A stretch of DNA of 64,000 bases, taken from Acetobacterium sp. KB-1. Lineage in GTDB: Bacteria; Bacillota; Clostridia; Eubacteriales; Eubacteriaceae. The stretch lies in the NCBI RefSeq assembly GCF_003260995.1, contig NZ_CP030040.1, positions 2,396,501 to 2,460,500 on the forward strand, read 5' to 3'. The notes under the pieces were generated by a model. The model saw only the letters and a program-made list of their open reading frames with translations, was not told the DNA's origin and made no database searches. Below are positions 12,624-21,380 of this stretch, in pieces; within the stretch, counting starts at the first letter, position 1, and each line of letters starts with the position of its first letter. The position numbers were made by a program, and so were the translations under genes.

Positions 12624-14057
12624 TCATTCGGCGTCACTCAACAATTGTTGTTTTAAGGTCCAAAGATTTTGGGATAAATCGACATGATAACCGTGGGGAT
12701 TCACCATCCGCTTAAATGCCGGCCACAAACTTTCCTTTTCATCTTTTAAGTGCTGCCCAATTTCTGAGATCGTCGGGGATTGATACACACATCTTCCATC
12801 AATAAATACCGGCACCAACAATTCCCGAATATAATAGTCGGTGATCATTCGTTTTTTCCAGGTATGAACCGGATGAAAAATAGTCAATGGTTCCGCTTCA
12901 TTAATGGTTTCATCCGCCAGTGTAATTAAATCCGCCAGGGCCATCCCGTTACTTTTTCCATAAATACGGAAAACTTTCTTATATCCGGGGTTGGTGATCT
13001 TTTCCGGATCATTAGAAACTTTTAACTTTGCTTTGCCGGAAATCACCGCCAATTTATAAACGCCACCCAAAGCAGGGCAATCATAGGCGGTAATCAACTT
13101 AGTGCCGACACCCCAGGAATTAATTTTTGCGCCCTGACTTTTTAAATCTTTGATCAGATGTTCATCCAGATCTGACGATGCCACAATTCCGGCATCTTTA
13201 AGGCCCGCATCATCCAGCATTTTTCTGGCTTCAATGCTAAAATAAGCCAAATCGCCGGAATCAATTCGAATCCCATATCGTCCGGTAATCCCGCCCGTAG
13301 CCAGCGCTTTTTTAAACACCTTAATGGCATTGGGGACGCCTTTTTCCAGAGTATTATAGGTATCGACTAAAAGGATGGCATTGTCTGGATTGTACTTAAC
13401 ATATTTCTCAAAGGCTTCCAGTTCGGTATCATAGCTTAAAATAAAACTATGACTCATGGTTCCCATTGCCGGGCGATTAAGCATCGCTTCAGTTTCCACC
13501 ACACTGGTTCCGGTACAGCCACCGATGACAGCGGCTCGAGCGCCATAATAACCGGCTTCTGTTCCGTGGGCCCGGCGCAAACCAAACTCCATGACGACAT
13601 CCCCACGGGCTTCTTCTATAATCCGGGATGCCTTGGTGGCGATGAGGGTTTGATGATTGATAATACTGAGAATCGTGGTTTCCACAATCTGGGCCTGAAT
13701 CAGCGGCGCCTTGACCCGAATAATCGGTTCCATCGGAAATACAATACTGCCTTCCGGAATGGCAAATATTTCTCCTTCGAATTTAAAATTCTCCAGATAG
13801 GTTAAAAAAATGGGTGAAAATTCAGGATGATTCTTTTTTAGTAATACCGTATCTTCCCGTGTAAACCGGATCCCATTGATATACTCAACAACCTGTTCCA
13901 ACCCGGCAACAACTGTATAACCACCCTGAAACGGGTTATTTCTAATAAAAACATCAAAAACGGCTTCTTCATTTTCCTTACCATCTTGAACGTATACATT
14001 TCCCATGGTAAATTGGTATAAATCCGTTGCAAGCTGAAGCTTTCGGTCAAATTGCAT
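12624..14057 (-). CDS. pncB: Nicotinate phosphoribosyltransferase
   Basis: A 477-residue NAD-salvage enzyme converting nicotinate and PRPP to nicotinate mononucleotide. Recognisable segments are LATDLYQFTMGNVY at the start, FGLRRAHGTEAGYYGARAA with the His expected to be phosphorylated, SHSFILSYDTELEAFEKY, and the PRPP site IRIDSGDLAYFSIEARKMLDDAG. Length fits the longer clade found in Firmicutes. It is 42 bases upstream of the tsaC-type gene. The AT-rich 250 bases before its start hold the arsD terminator. Confidence 0.93.
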   Translation of the reverse strand: MQFDRKLQLATDLYQFTMGNVYVQDGKENEEAVFDVFIRNNPFQGGYTVVAGLEQVVEYINGIRFTREDTVLLKKNHPEFSPIFLTYLENFKFEGEIFAIPEGSIVFPMEPIIRVKAPLIQAQIVETTILSIINHQTLIATKASRIIEEARGDVVMEFGLRRAHGTEAGYYGARAAVIGGCTGTSVVETEAMLNRPAMGTMSHSFILSYDTELEAFEKYVKYNPDNAILLVDTYNTLEKGVPNAIKVFKKALATGGITGRYGIRIDSGDLAYFSIEARKMLDDAGLKDAGIVASSDLDEHLIKDLKSQGAKINSWGVGTKLITAYDCPALGGVYKLAVISGKAKLKVSNDPEKITNPGYKKVFRIYGKSNGMALADLITLADETINEAEPLTIFHPVHTWKKRMITDYYIRELLVPVFIDGRCVYQSPTISEIGQHLKDEKESLWPAFKRMVNPHGYHVDLSQNLWTLKQQLLSDAE

Positions 14058-14258
14058 ACTAAATTCTCCTTCTTTTCACATTGCATATTATTCTACCACT
14101 TTATTAGAGTAAAATACAAACTTTTTCAATATAAATATTTGCATGTTGTTCCCGATTTTTCCCGTTTTTATCCATTTTTCGACTGAATTCGTTTGCTAAT
14201 AATCGCCTTGTTAATAAATATACAATCGCGATAACAAATTCTTGCTGTGAATTGTGGC

Positions 14259-14284
14259 AAAAAAAAGAAATGCTCTCGCATTTC
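14259..14284 (-). terminator. Intrinsic terminator after arsD
   Basis: A 7-bp stem (14267-14273 with 14278-14284, loop TCTC on the plus strand) is followed on the minus-strand transcript by eight T residues (14259-14266 complement). It lies 27 bases past the arsD stop codon and separates arsD from pncB. Confidence 0.8.
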
Positions 14285-14311
14285 ATATTTTTTTACGATT
14301 AATTTTGCTAA

Positions 14312-14743
14312 TCAACTACAGCTATCGCAATCACCTGAGCAGTCACTGTCATCACAGTCACTTTTTTTGACTTCATCAGAAAACCCGAATAAAACTGTTT
14401 GGCCCCGTTTTTCCCGCTCTGCATAAATTTCTAAATCACTCCAGGGAAGTCCCGCCCATTTTGCTAAAGCCAAATCTGTTGGATATTTTCCCAACATCTC
14501 AATTTTGCCCGCCACAATCGTAATTGGCAGACAGTCAATGCCTTTCGTGGCAATAGCTTCCTTTACCACAAAGCTATCCATAAATGCCGGCATATCGTCG
14601 ATGACGTTATATCGCGACACCGAAACACCGCGTTCTCGTAAATCCTTTACCATTCGCTCAATTCGAATCAAATCTGCTTCAATCATCGGGTCGCAAACGC
14701 CACTGGCGCAGCCCGCTGGTTCGTATATTTCTACTTTTTTCAT
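14312..14743 (-). CDS. arsD: ArsD-family arsenical metallochaperone/regulator, orphan
   Basis: A 143-residue protein. The N-terminal region has EIYEPAGCASGVCDP (Cys12 and Cys17), the usual ArsD metal-binding Cys region, although ArsD normally has a CC pair there. The family core DLIRIERMVKDL, VSRYNVIDDMPAFM, GIDCLPITIVAGKIEMLGKYPT is clear. The C-terminus (SDCDDSDCSGDCDSCS) adds four Cys in an acidic tail. ArsD passes As(III)/Sb(III) to the ArsA ATPase and can act as a weak repressor. No arsA, arsB, acr3 or arsR is present in the window. An AGGAGG ribosome site lies just upstream. Confidence 0.85.
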   Translation of the reverse strand: MKKVEIYEPAGCASGVCDPMIEADLIRIERMVKDLRERGVSVSRYNVIDDMPAFMDSFVVKEAIATKGIDCLPITIVAGKIEMLGKYPTDLALAKWAGLPWSDLEIYAEREKRGQTVLFGFSDEVKKSDCDDSDCSGDCDSCS

Positions 14744-14758
14744 TATTGCCTCCTACGA

Positions 14759-14888
14759 TTATTTTTTATTTAAGGTTGATTTACCCGAACCATTTACTCC
14801 GAGAAAAACCGCCATATTAAGGATGTTTTTAATTTCAACATCTCGCAGTATTTTGTAATTTTTTTATTTTTATGGATTCGATTTTCAT
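14759..14888 (-). pseudogene. Frameshifted N-terminal remnant of an AAA-family (SMC-like) ATPase
   Basis: From an ATG at 14886-14888 the minus strand reads MKIESIKIKK. After a shift of frame it continues KILRDVEIKNILNM, then AVFLGVNGSGKSTL and a stop at 14759-14761. The Walker A GVNGSGKST and the LRDVEIKNI lead-in are typical of the first 45 residues of RecF/SMC-like AAA ATPases. Both a frameshift and loss of everything after Walker A make it non-functional. It sits directly after a good promoter and before arsD, so the promoter may now drive arsD. Confidence 0.7.
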
Positions 14889-14932
14889 TTAGTCAGCCTC
14901 ACTGTAATCACTTCTCTATTTTGTACATCTTT

Positions 14933-14961
14933 ATTATAGCAGATGTCCCGGGCTTCATCAA
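14933..14961 (-). promoter_or_regulatory. Sigma-A promoter upstream of the ATPase remnant and arsD
   Basis: On the minus strand TTGATG (14956-14961) and TATAAT (14933-14938) are separated by exactly 17 bases, a near-consensus vegetative promoter. The predicted start near 14926 lies about 40 bases before the remnant ATG and about 185 bases before arsD. Confidence 0.7.
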
Positions 14962-15065
14962 TTTTTTTAACTAATCGCCGAATCCGATCGGCGCGAGGTA
15001 CTGAGGTTGTTAATGATGATGATTATACGTTAATTAATTAGTGAGAGGCCGGTACGCACACGACA

Positions 15066-15872
15066 TTATTCAACCACTTGCCATTTGGCCGCATCGTTAA
15101 GTTCTTCTTTGAAAGATGTCCACGTCATATGATTAAGACTTGTCATGCTGAAGCTTTCACGACTATCATTGAAAGGATGTTTGACAATATATTCATACCA
15201 TTTGCCGTTTTCATGATTGAAAACCAGATTCGTTGCCCATAAATTCGTCCCCGTGGTATCTTTAGCCGGATTGGAATAGATTATGGATTCTTTCCAATTA
15301 TTTCCAAAAAAGTAGGCCTGTACCCGTAAATCTGAAGAACTCTTTTGATACGTGGTTTTACTCAATACCGTCTGAGGCATTAATTCCCACTCCCCACCAT
15401 TTTCTTTTAGTATTTTTGCCCGAAACGTATCATTTGAAAAATTGCTATTCGTGATCCCCAAATATTTTCGTATTTCTTCGTCTGACATGTCTTTAATCTT
15501 ATCTAAAAGCACTAGCGTGTCAAGATAAAGTCTGCCATCAGCAACCGTTGTGTGTTCTGAGCAGTACATTACCCCCACAGCGTGATCCTCGTTTTCATAG
15601 TAGGAATACCCATAACAAACACCGCCTCTGGGGCACAGATGAGCTTCGTCGCCATAATTTTCTTCTGTAAAAGCATTAATATTCAAGCCTGGCGTAATCC
15701 GGGATTGGGTTTCAAAGAGCCGAACAATATCCTTGCGCTGGGTGTCGCACAAAGACTCCTGTGAATGACTGACAAAGCCCAGCATCGTCGGAATAGCAAA
15801 GGCTGCCAGAACAGCTAAAATAACCAGAACGACGATGATTTCGGTCAAGGTAAAGCCTTTTTTATTATTCAT
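15066..15872 (-). CDS. Type IV prepilin-like protein with Cys-containing globular domain
   Basis: A 268-residue pseudopilin. The class I prepilin signal KKGFTLTEIIVVLVILA has the Gly|Phe cleavage site, Glu5 and a hydrophobic N-terminal helix, then AFAIPTMLGFV as in the major pilins of this locus. The globular part has Cys at CDTQRKDIV, LCPRGGVCYGY and YCSEH, so disulfides or metal binding are possible. I start at the ATG 15870-15872, which has GAGG six bases before it. An upstream in-frame ATG would add four residues but has no such site. It is the last gene of the pilus cluster and probably a minor or tip pilin. Confidence 0.8.
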   Translation of the reverse strand: MNNKKGFTLTEIIVVLVILAVLAAFAIPTMLGFVSHSQESLCDTQRKDIVRLFETQSRITPGLNINAFTEENYGDEAHLCPRGGVCYGYSYYENEDHAVGVMYCSEHTTVADGRLYLDTLVLLDKIKDMSDEEIRKYLGITNSNFSNDTFRAKILKENGGEWELMPQTVLSKTTYQKSSSDLRVQAYFFGNNWKESIIYSNPAKDTTGTNLWATNLVFNHENGKWYEYIVKHPFNDSRESFSMTSLNHMTWTSFKEELNDAAKWQVVE

Positions 15873-15943
15873 CACACACCTCATTGTTTCGCATCGCTTT
15901 GACTATTTATTATTAACAGGCATCTCAATATTGAAGTAAACTT

Positions 15944-16453
15944 TTAGTTAACCAGCGTAATCACAAGATAACCTTTCTTATCGATACCATTAAGTTGGGT
16001 GTTTAGGATAGCGCCTTTGATATTGTTCATTACAATACCACCCTTTAAAACAGACATCTCATGTTTCGGTACGATTTCGTAATTCATGGTATTACCATTG
16101 CTAACACTGAAGCTAATCTCCGTGATCTGATCAGTTTTATATTCATCTCCATTAATCACTTCAACACATTCGCCTTTTTCATTAAAACCAATACCGTAAA
16201 AAGCCCCTACACCCGGCTTGCTTGTCTCTATCTTAATATCAGTTGCTGTGGCTATAGCATTCTGCAATTCGGTTTCTATATTCGTAATACTCTTTTGTTT
16301 ATAAGAAATATCACCACCACGAGTATAAATCTTTTGTGACATGAGGAAAACAGAAATTACCGCCACCATCAGAATCCCGGTGATGAGCAGTCCTGCTATT
16401 ACTTCAATCAGCGTGAAACCTTTTTTTGATCTGAAGCGATCTATTTTTTTCAT
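15944..16453 (-). CDS. PilW-like minor prepilin
   Basis: A 169-residue protein with the prepilin motif KKGFTLIEVIAGLLITGILM near the N-terminus (cleavage after Gly, Glu5 present), followed by a beta-rich C-terminal domain without Cys. PilW/ComGF-type minor pilins initiate pilus assembly at the inner face of the membrane. Its start overlaps the pilV-like stop by four bases, so the pair is translationally coupled. Confidence 0.78.
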   Translation of the reverse strand: MKKIDRFRSKKGFTLIEVIAGLLITGILMVAVISVFLMSQKIYTRGGDISYKQKSITNIETELQNAIATATDIKIETSKPGVGAFYGIGFNEKGECVEVINGDEYKTDQITEISFSVSNGNTMNYEIVPKHEMSVLKGGIVMNNIKGAILNTQLNGIDKKGYLVITLVN

Positions 16454-16911
16454 ACTGTGACACCGCCCTTTTTAGTATAGGCTTTTAGATCCACATATGA
16501 TTCATCATTATTATAATAAATCCGAACTTGAATCGTATAGACAGGATAGTCTACAGGATTTTCATTGACCATTTTTCGGACTTTATCCTCTTCGACAATA
16601 TATTGCTTTCGAGAATCTTTTCCGGACGGAGGGTTTAATATTGTTTTAGGGTCTGCAAAACTAGCCATTTTTATTGCATCCCCCGTTGATAAACTAGACG
16701 GATCTTTATTCTCTGACAATTGGGTCATAATTGAATCAATCAAATCCTGAGCCTGAGCCGATTCATTGTTTTTCGAATCGCTGAATACCACCATCTTCTG
16801 CCCATATAAAAGGGCACCAAGAATAGTGATCAGAATGATGGCAATAATAGCTGTGGTAGCCACCGTTTCTATCAGGGTAACACCAGTCTGGTTTCTAACT
16901 ATCCTTTTCAT
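16450..16911 (-). CDS. PilV-like minor prepilin
   Basis: A 153-residue protein with the prepilin-like N-terminus NQTGVTLIETVATTAIIAI: Gly before Val, Glu5, then a hydrophobic helix, as in PilV/GspI minor pilins. A short globular domain ends in a basic tail. It lies between the large tip protein (10 bases upstream) and the pilW-like gene (four-base overlap). The three form the minor-pilin set expected for priming of a type IVa-like pilus. Confidence 0.75.
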   Translation of the reverse strand: MKRIVRNQTGVTLIETVATTAIIAIILITILGALLYGQKMVVFSDSKNNESAQAQDLIDSIMTQLSENKDPSSLSTGDAIKMASFADPKTILNPPSGKDSRKQYIVEEDKVRKMVNENPVDYPVYTIQVRIYYNNDESYVDLKAYTKKGGVTV

Positions 16912-16921
16912 GATGTCCTCC

Positions 16922-19039
16922 TTAATAATACTTTTCCGTTGCTGGATAAAGAATGACCGCTCCTTCTGTTACTGATACGGAACTTCCACCGGTACCGCCT
17001 CCGGTTCCCGAACCACTTCCAGAGCCACCACCTGAGCCACTGCCTCCAGAGCCAGGTGATGGATCGGACCAACTCGGTGATACGTAAGCAGTTGGTATCA
17101 AATCATAAAGCCACCGATAAGGTTCCACGACCCCGACTCTTGGAAAGTCTCCACTGATGCCACTATACTTGCCCGCTGCAATAGGTTTTGACCAATTAGT
17201 GATCGTCTGCTTCAGATACAAGTTTGTATTCACCTGACCACTTTTTCCCAGATAGACAAAACCACGATAGTCATCTGTATTGAAACGTCGAATATTTATT
17301 GAGTCGGCATCCAGATAGATATTATTTGATTCAATACGAAGCTTGTAGCTATTCCAATTTCCATCCAGATCAAATATCCCACCATTAAATACGACATTAT
17401 CCGCATCCTTGATTATAACATCACCATTAAACTGTTTATAGGTGTTTTTAAATCGAACAAAATTTGAAGAGATCAAAGCCGTACAATTTTGATCTAACTC
17501 TAAACCATCAAATATGCAATAAGCTAAATTTGTCATATTTAGTTTTAAACTATGGGTTGAAATTGAAGGTGGTTTAACATAACCACAGATCATGACATTG
17601 TTATTTTTGCCCTGTGCACCGGTCACTGTCAATTCTGTTGCGTTTTCTAAATTCATATCCCCGGTTTCCAGGTAGTTAATATTCTCAAACTCTAGCTTTG
17701 CACCTGAACTCTGCGTCGTTATATTGCCTATCATAATCTGGCTATTAGCTGCTCCTGCCAGGTGGACTCCCGATCCACTTCCCACGTTTATGTCACCCGA
17801 CTGAAAATACTCTAGATTATTGCAGTTAAACAAAGAATTACTGGCAAGAATCTGTATGTTTTTATCAATCCAGATGTTCTCACAATTAGTTTCAATTGTT
17901 GTTCCACTTGCCATCTTAACAGTTCCTGCGATTACAATATTATCCGCATGGATAATTAGTTGCGAATTTGCTGACTCCAGTTCTAGATCACCCTTGATAA
18001 AGAGCGTTTTACACCTTATCTCCAAGACACTTTTGTCGCCAATTTTTAGATCTTTTTCAAAAACCACCTTATCCGCATTATACTGATTTAAACCTTTGTT
18101 TTTTTGATAATAGTCTTGTTTAAATCTCATCTCACCACTAGCCGTAATGTTGAAATGCGAAACTGAACTATCACTATCCGTAAATTTAGTCGGAAATTTT
18201 TCTGAAATAAGAATGTTTTTCCCAAACATATTAAGGGTTCTTCCATTGACCCATTCAAATTTTTTTTCAATTTCTAAATCTTTAGCCGGGTAACTAATAT
18301 TTAATTCTAATTTTCCGTTTTCGTCAATATCTTCCTTATCATTTCCGTGACCTTGAACATTGGCCTTTAATTTATCATTTCCAGTTGCATTAATCTGAAC
18401 CTTTGCATAATTTCCAATAACAGGGGTATCAATCGGCTTTTCCGGTTCTGAGCCTCCCGGATTTTGCGTTTCAGTCTTAGAAGCCGGATCATAGGAAAAA
18501 GAAATTGTGTAATCAAGCTTACGTCTTAAATTTTCTGTCTCAACCATGAATTTAAACAGATTGCCTGTTTCCTCGACCTGTAATTCACCGACCTTTTCTC
18601 CTGCACTAGTGTTTTCCGAAAGCGTTTCGGATACATTTTTTTTATCTCCATGAATTGAAGATGAAGCCTTAAGTCGATTAAAAGCAATTTCTCTCCGTGC
18701 TTCCAGAGCATCAATGTCATTTCTTAGACGAAGCACTTCGGTAGAGTTTTCTGATTCAACTGCCGTTTTATAGTCCTGATATTTCTGATAAAGTTCTACG
18801 TTGATTGCATTAAGGTTTTTGATCCGGCTGTCGATCTCAATCTTCCCATACTCAATCACCGACTTGGCGTCAATATAGGCCTGCCGGCTCTCAACCGTTT
18901 CCTGAGTAAAAGTAAAATCACTGTTAGCGACCGCAAGCAGGGAGGCGACCATGATCATGATAATCATACCGATAATTAGAACAAACGCCAGGGAACTGCC
19001 TTGTTGATTCTTTAGTTTTTCTATTATTCTAATACCCAC
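16922..19039 (-). CDS. PilX-like large pilus-associated protein with parallel beta-helix-like region
   Basis: About 705 residues. The N-terminus EKLKNQQGSSLAFVLIIGM has a prepilin-like basic leader and a hydrophobic helix as in PilX/GspK-type proteins. A long helical segment (about residues 45-150) is followed by some 400 residues of repeating Asn/Asp and small-hydrophobic rungs (such as NIVIAGTVKMASGTTIETN) suggesting a right-handed parallel beta-helix. Near the C-terminus a Gly/Ser-rich linker (complement of about 16985-17060) leads to a short terminal segment. I prefer the GTG at 19037-19039, which has GGAGG six bases upstream. The ATG ten codons earlier lacks one. Likely a surface adhesin or pilus-tip component; exact function unknown. 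Confidence 0.6.
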   Translation of the reverse strand: MGIRIIEKLKNQQGSSLAFVLIIGMIIMIMVASLLAVANSDFTFTQETVESRQAYIDAKSVIEYGKIEIDSRIKNLNAINVELYQKYQDYKTAVESENSTEVLRLRNDIDALEARREIAFNRLKASSSIHGDKKNVSETLSENTSAGEKVGELQVEETGNLFKFMVETENLRRKLDYTISFSYDPASKTETQNPGGSEPEKPIDTPVIGNYAKVQINATGNDKLKANVQGHGNDKEDIDENGKLELNISYPAKDLEIEKKFEWVNGRTLNMFGKNILISEKFPTKFTDSDSSVSHFNITASGEMRFKQDYYQKNKGLNQYNADKVVFEKDLKIGDKSVLEIRCKTLFIKGDLELESANSQLIIHADNIVIAGTVKMASGTTIETNCENIWIDKNIQILASNSLFNCNNLEYFQSGDINVGSGSGVHLAGAANSQIMIGNITTQSSGAKLEFENINYLETGDMNLENATELTVTGAQGKNNNVMICGYVKPPSISTHSLKLNMTNLAYCIFDGLELDQNCTALISSNFVRFKNTYKQFNGDVIIKDADNVVFNGGIFDLDGNWNSYKLRIESNNIYLDADSINIRRFNTDDYRGFVYLGKSGQVNTNLYLKQTITNWSKPIAAGKYSGISGDFPRVGVVEPYRWLYDLIPTAYVSPSWSDPSPGSGGSGSGGGSGSGSGTGGGTGGSSVSVTEGAVILYPATEKYY

Positions 19040-19144
19040 GATCACCCTCCACCCAATTCTATGGTTCATATTTCGAAATGCCTTATCTTACTGAATTTTC
19101 TACTGATTACCTATCTTGTACAATACGCTCTTCTTTTGTAATGC

Positions 19145-19879
19145 TTATTTTTCAACCATATAAACCGTAAATGTCACATTAATGCTAATATTCCCGCCGT
19201 TTAATTGAGCGGTGGTGTTTGTGGTAGACGTTGTTCCTGCCGTTGTCGCTGCTGCTTCCGGGGCAATTGCAAAGGTCGATACAATCATATCCGGTCGGGC
19301 TGCCACCGCATCCAGTAAGCGATAAAAGTTTGTTTGTGTTCCGGTGAGTTCCATATTCACCACCCCAGCCCAGGTTTCTGGCCCTTCTCCGCTTATTGCT
19401 GCATCAGCACTTTCAGTGGTTGTGTCCGTGGTTGCATCAGTACTTGCCGTCGTATCTAGTGTTGTATCTTCGGTCCCCACTGATGCCGACGGCTGTTCAT
19501 CCGATGTGTAGGCCGTAAATGTCGCCACCCGAGCCAACTCATTACTTTCAATCGCCAACACCTTGGGAGATAGACTGTAATCCAGACTCAACTGGGTTAG
19601 TAGCATATCCAACCCTTCATTGGTCAGCTTCGGTTGGAAAGGCGCTTTTAAAGTGACCAGACTGGCCGTGGCATCATCCCGGGTTTGCATCGTGGACGGA
19701 ATGGCATCAATTGCCATTTCCATCGATTCTTTTGTGAACTGGGCCTCAGAAACCTGGTCGTTAACCACCTGAAAACTGCTAAAACTTGGCAAAATTACAA
19801 AATAGATACCGAAAAATCCAATCAGAAAACAACCTAAAGTATAAATTAGCAATTTTTCTCTTTTGGTCAGTTTTTTCAT
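19145..19879 (-). CDS. pilO: PilO-like type IV pilus alignment protein
   Basis: A 244-residue bitopic protein. A short basic cytoplasmic start MKKLTKREKLLIYT is followed by one membrane helix (LGCFLIGFFGIYFVILPSF, about residues 15-33), then a coiled-coil and a ferredoxin-like periplasmic-type domain. A Thr/Ser/Ala-rich insertion lies near residues 125-165. The arrangement immediately after the pilM-pilN fusion (four-base overlap) supports PilO, which links PilN to the pilus base. Primary sequence similarity is weak in this family, so the call leans on size, topology and position. Confidence 0.7.
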   Translation of the reverse strand: MKKLTKREKLLIYTLGCFLIGFFGIYFVILPSFSSFQVVNDQVSEAQFTKESMEMAIDAIPSTMQTRDDATASLVTLKAPFQPKLTNEGLDMLLTQLSLDYSLSPKVLAIESNELARVATFTAYTSDEQPSASVGTEDTTLDTTASTDATTDTTTESADAAISGEGPETWAGVVNMELTGTQTNFYRLLDAVAARPDMIVSTFAIAPEAAATTAGTTSTTNTTAQLNGGNISINVTFTVYMVEK

Positions 19880-21369
19880 TGGCTATTACCTGCTTTCAGA
19901 TAGGCAACGGCGGCAAATCCGTATCCCTTGGTTGTTGACGTCGTTGTTGTCGTGGTGCTTGTTTGTGTCGAGATCTCAGCATAACCGGTGTATTCCACCT
20001 GGGTAAAGTACCCGGTGCTTTTTAACCGTTCAATATAGCGTGCCGCTTCCTTTTCGTTGTCGGCGATCGCAATAATCTGGAGCGCTCCAGTGGTTCCATC
20101 ATAATCCAGAGAATTAAGATCGATCACATTATTCCCCTGTGTCGCAATGCTGTTCATCATCACCGATACTAAATCAGGATTGCTGCTAATCGCGGCATTA
20201 ATGGCTTCAATTCGTGAAACTTCTGTCTGTAATCCACTGACCTCATCGGTTAATGCTTTGGCCTGCAAATATTCGGCCTGGTTGTTGGTATCACTGATAT
20301 AAGCATTTATTTCTTCCAGCTCTTTCTGAGCACGGTATTTAAGTCCAAAAAAGACCCCAAAAACAATTAAGCAGATCAGGATCATAGCAGCAGGAAGAAT
20401 TAACGCCTTATATTCAAAAGGCAGTTCTTTTTTAACCACACTGCTCTTTTTAAAGGCGATAAAAAGATTGATCGGTTTTGTTCCGGCAAAAAAACCGGCA
20501 ATGGGATAAATAAAGCGCCCAAAATCGAAGGACTCATCCATCACAAAGCCATTTTTTATATTGGGGGTCTGAGGTATATTAAAAAGATTGAGATCCGGAT
20601 CAAAATTAAGTGCCCGAAGGCCGCTTAGTTCATACTCATCCAACCCGGCATAAAGGCTCATATTCAGGGTATGTTCGGATTTCTGTGATTTGTTAAACTG
20701 GATCAGCGATGACAGCTTGCCAAAGAGTTCATCGGCAAAAGCATCAGTCCCTCGTTCAGCAAGCAACCGGGAGCGATTGGAAAAAATATAAATGCCGTTT
20801 TCAAATAACAGCGATACCAGGTTTTTCCCATCCAGAATATTAAGCGCAAAGGTCATGCCCTTGTAGTCTTTGGTTGCCGATACATATTGAATCAGCGTGT
20901 TAAGCCCCACATCGATGCTCTTGATCTGAATTTTCAAACTGGCAAACAAGGTAATGTAAGACTCCAACACCCGTTTTTCAACGCCGCAACCAAAGATATT
21001 ATTACCGGTCACTCCAGGTATGTGGGCATAATCCACCACCAGGTCATCATAGTTACCGGCCGAATCATCAAATTCAGCGGCAGCCAGGGCGGCTAGTTCT
21101 TTGGGTTTGAGTTTGGGAACCGCCACCGTTTTTGTGGCAATCAAACTGCTGTCGATGACCAGTTTCATATTTTTAAACAGTTTGGGATTCTCTTTTCGTG
21201 CTGCAACAATCGACTCTCTTACCGCTTCTTCATTGGTAATGACGCCATTGATCAGCGCTCCGGTCTCCACCGGCAATAGTATAAAATTAGATATGTTAAG
21301 ACGTCCACCCTTAATGGTCCCCTGGAGGACTTGGATACCATCATTTGAAAAATAGACAACTGTCTGCAT
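19876..21369 (-). CDS. PilM-PilN fusion, type IV pilus assembly
   Basis: A 497-residue protein combining two usually separate proteins. Residues 1 to about 290 have an actin-like PilM/ComGC-platform pattern (VVYFSNDGIQVLQG start, internal VDYAHIPG). At residues 299-306 KPINLFIAF resembles the PilN N-terminal motif that normally binds PilM. A membrane helix (about 322-343) follows, then a coiled coil and a small alpha/beta domain (ARYIERLKSTGYFTQVEYTGYAE) typical of PilN. The fusion would lock the cytoplasmic ring to its membrane partner. It overlaps pilO by four bases and follows pilC by 11. Confidence 0.75.
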   Translation of the reverse strand: MQTVVYFSNDGIQVLQGTIKGGRLNISNFILLPVETGALINGVITNEEAVRESIVAARKENPKLFKNMKLVIDSSLIATKTVAVPKLKPKELAALAAAEFDDSAGNYDDLVVDYAHIPGVTGNNIFGCGVEKRVLESYITLFASLKIQIKSIDVGLNTLIQYVSATKDYKGMTFALNILDGKNLVSLLFENGIYIFSNRSRLLAERGTDAFADELFGKLSSLIQFNKSQKSEHTLNMSLYAGLDEYELSGLRALNFDPDLNLFNIPQTPNIKNGFVMDESFDFGRFIYPIAGFFAGTKPINLFIAFKKSSVVKKELPFEYKALILPAAMILICLIVFGVFFGLKYRAQKELEEINAYISDTNNQAEYLQAKALTDEVSGLQTEVSRIEAINAAISSNPDLVSVMMNSIATQGNNVIDLNSLDYDGTTGALQIIAIADNEKEAARYIERLKSTGYFTQVEYTGYAEISTQTSTTTTTTSTTKGYGFAAVAYLKAGNSQ

Positions 21370-21380
21370 ATAAAGCCTTC

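Noticed and set aside
14104-14286. A 60-codon minus-strand frame between pncB and arsD
   Set aside because: It overlaps the arsD terminator, has no ribosome site or recognisable motif, and lies in AT-rich spacer.
15582-15764. A short plus-strand frame inside the prepilin gene
   Set aside because: It lies opposite conserved coding sequence and has no motif or ribosome site.
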